This document shows, piece after piece, positions 6,537 to 6,542 of a stretch of DNA of 6,542 nt (the stretch's first letter is position 1; every line of letters begins with the position of its first letter). Below the pieces are notes generated by a model. The model saw only the letters and a program-made list of their open reading frames with translations. It ran no database searches and was not told the origin of the DNA. Origin of the DNA: Acetobacteraceae bacterium (GTDB lineage: Bacteria; Pseudomonadota; Alphaproteobacteria; Acetobacterales; Acetobacteraceae). The DNA is taken from positions 1-6,542 of the forward strand of contig PLSZ01000285.1 in the NCBI GenBank assembly GCA_003164305.1, read 5' to 3'. Made by a program: the position numbers and the translations under genes.

Positions 6537-6542
6537 ACGTCA

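Larger units (their letters stand above)
6376..6542. promoter_or_regulatory. Upstream region of the TPR-SPOR gene, no gene recognised
   Basis: This non-coding stretch holds the weak ribosome site of the TPR-SPOR gene (AAGGGA on the - strand, complement of 6387-6392), a GC-alternating run (6431-6439) and, towards the right edge, several short perfect palindromes. The - strand frame of the TPR-SPOR gene stays open to the window end, but the residues before the signal peptide look like translated non-coding DNA. No confident -35/-10 pair for the - strand is visible. TTGACC at 6530-6535 on the + strand could be a -35 element for a gene outside the window, but this is only a resemblance. Confidence 0.45.

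Overview
The window is GC-rich and densely coded, with codons strongly biased to G/C in third positions. Together with the gene families present, this suggests an alphaproteobacterium. The mix of a NitT/TauT-type importer, a TadD-like protein and a cysteine-containing SPOR domain would fit the Rhodospirillales/Acetobacteraceae, but that placement is an inference. I find five protein-coding genes, one of them cut by the left edge, and no RNA genes, CRISPR array, transposase or prophage genes.

Left block (1-1796, + strand): the 3' part of an ABC importer permease of the SsuC/TauC/ThiX type. It is followed 18 bases later, behind a good Shine-Dalgarno sequence, by an Fe(II)/2-oxoglutarate oxygenase of the isopenicillin N synthase family. 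They look like the end of one operon in which a small organic compound is taken up and then oxidised. The substrate cannot be read from the sequence.

Middle block (1797-4376): a phosphatidylserine decarboxylase on the - strand and, diverging from it across only 42 bases, a class III PLP enzyme resembling glutamate-1-semialdehyde aminomutase. The PLP enzyme carries an N-terminal membrane anchor. The decarboxylase's stop codon directly abuts the oxygenase's stop codon, with no base between them. The decarboxylase and the anchored PLP enzyme form the most unusual pair here and may share a membrane-lipid pathway.

Right block (4377-6542): a 34-base convergent gap without a convincing terminator, then a large - strand gene for a secreted, probably lipid-anchored protein. 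It has TadD-like TPR repeats, a roughly 345-residue Pro/Ala/Val-rich linker and a C-terminal SPOR domain. It is probably a cell-wall-associated accessory protein, perhaps for Flp/Tad pili. The last 167 bases are its upstream region and hold several short perfect inverted repeats but no gene I can support.
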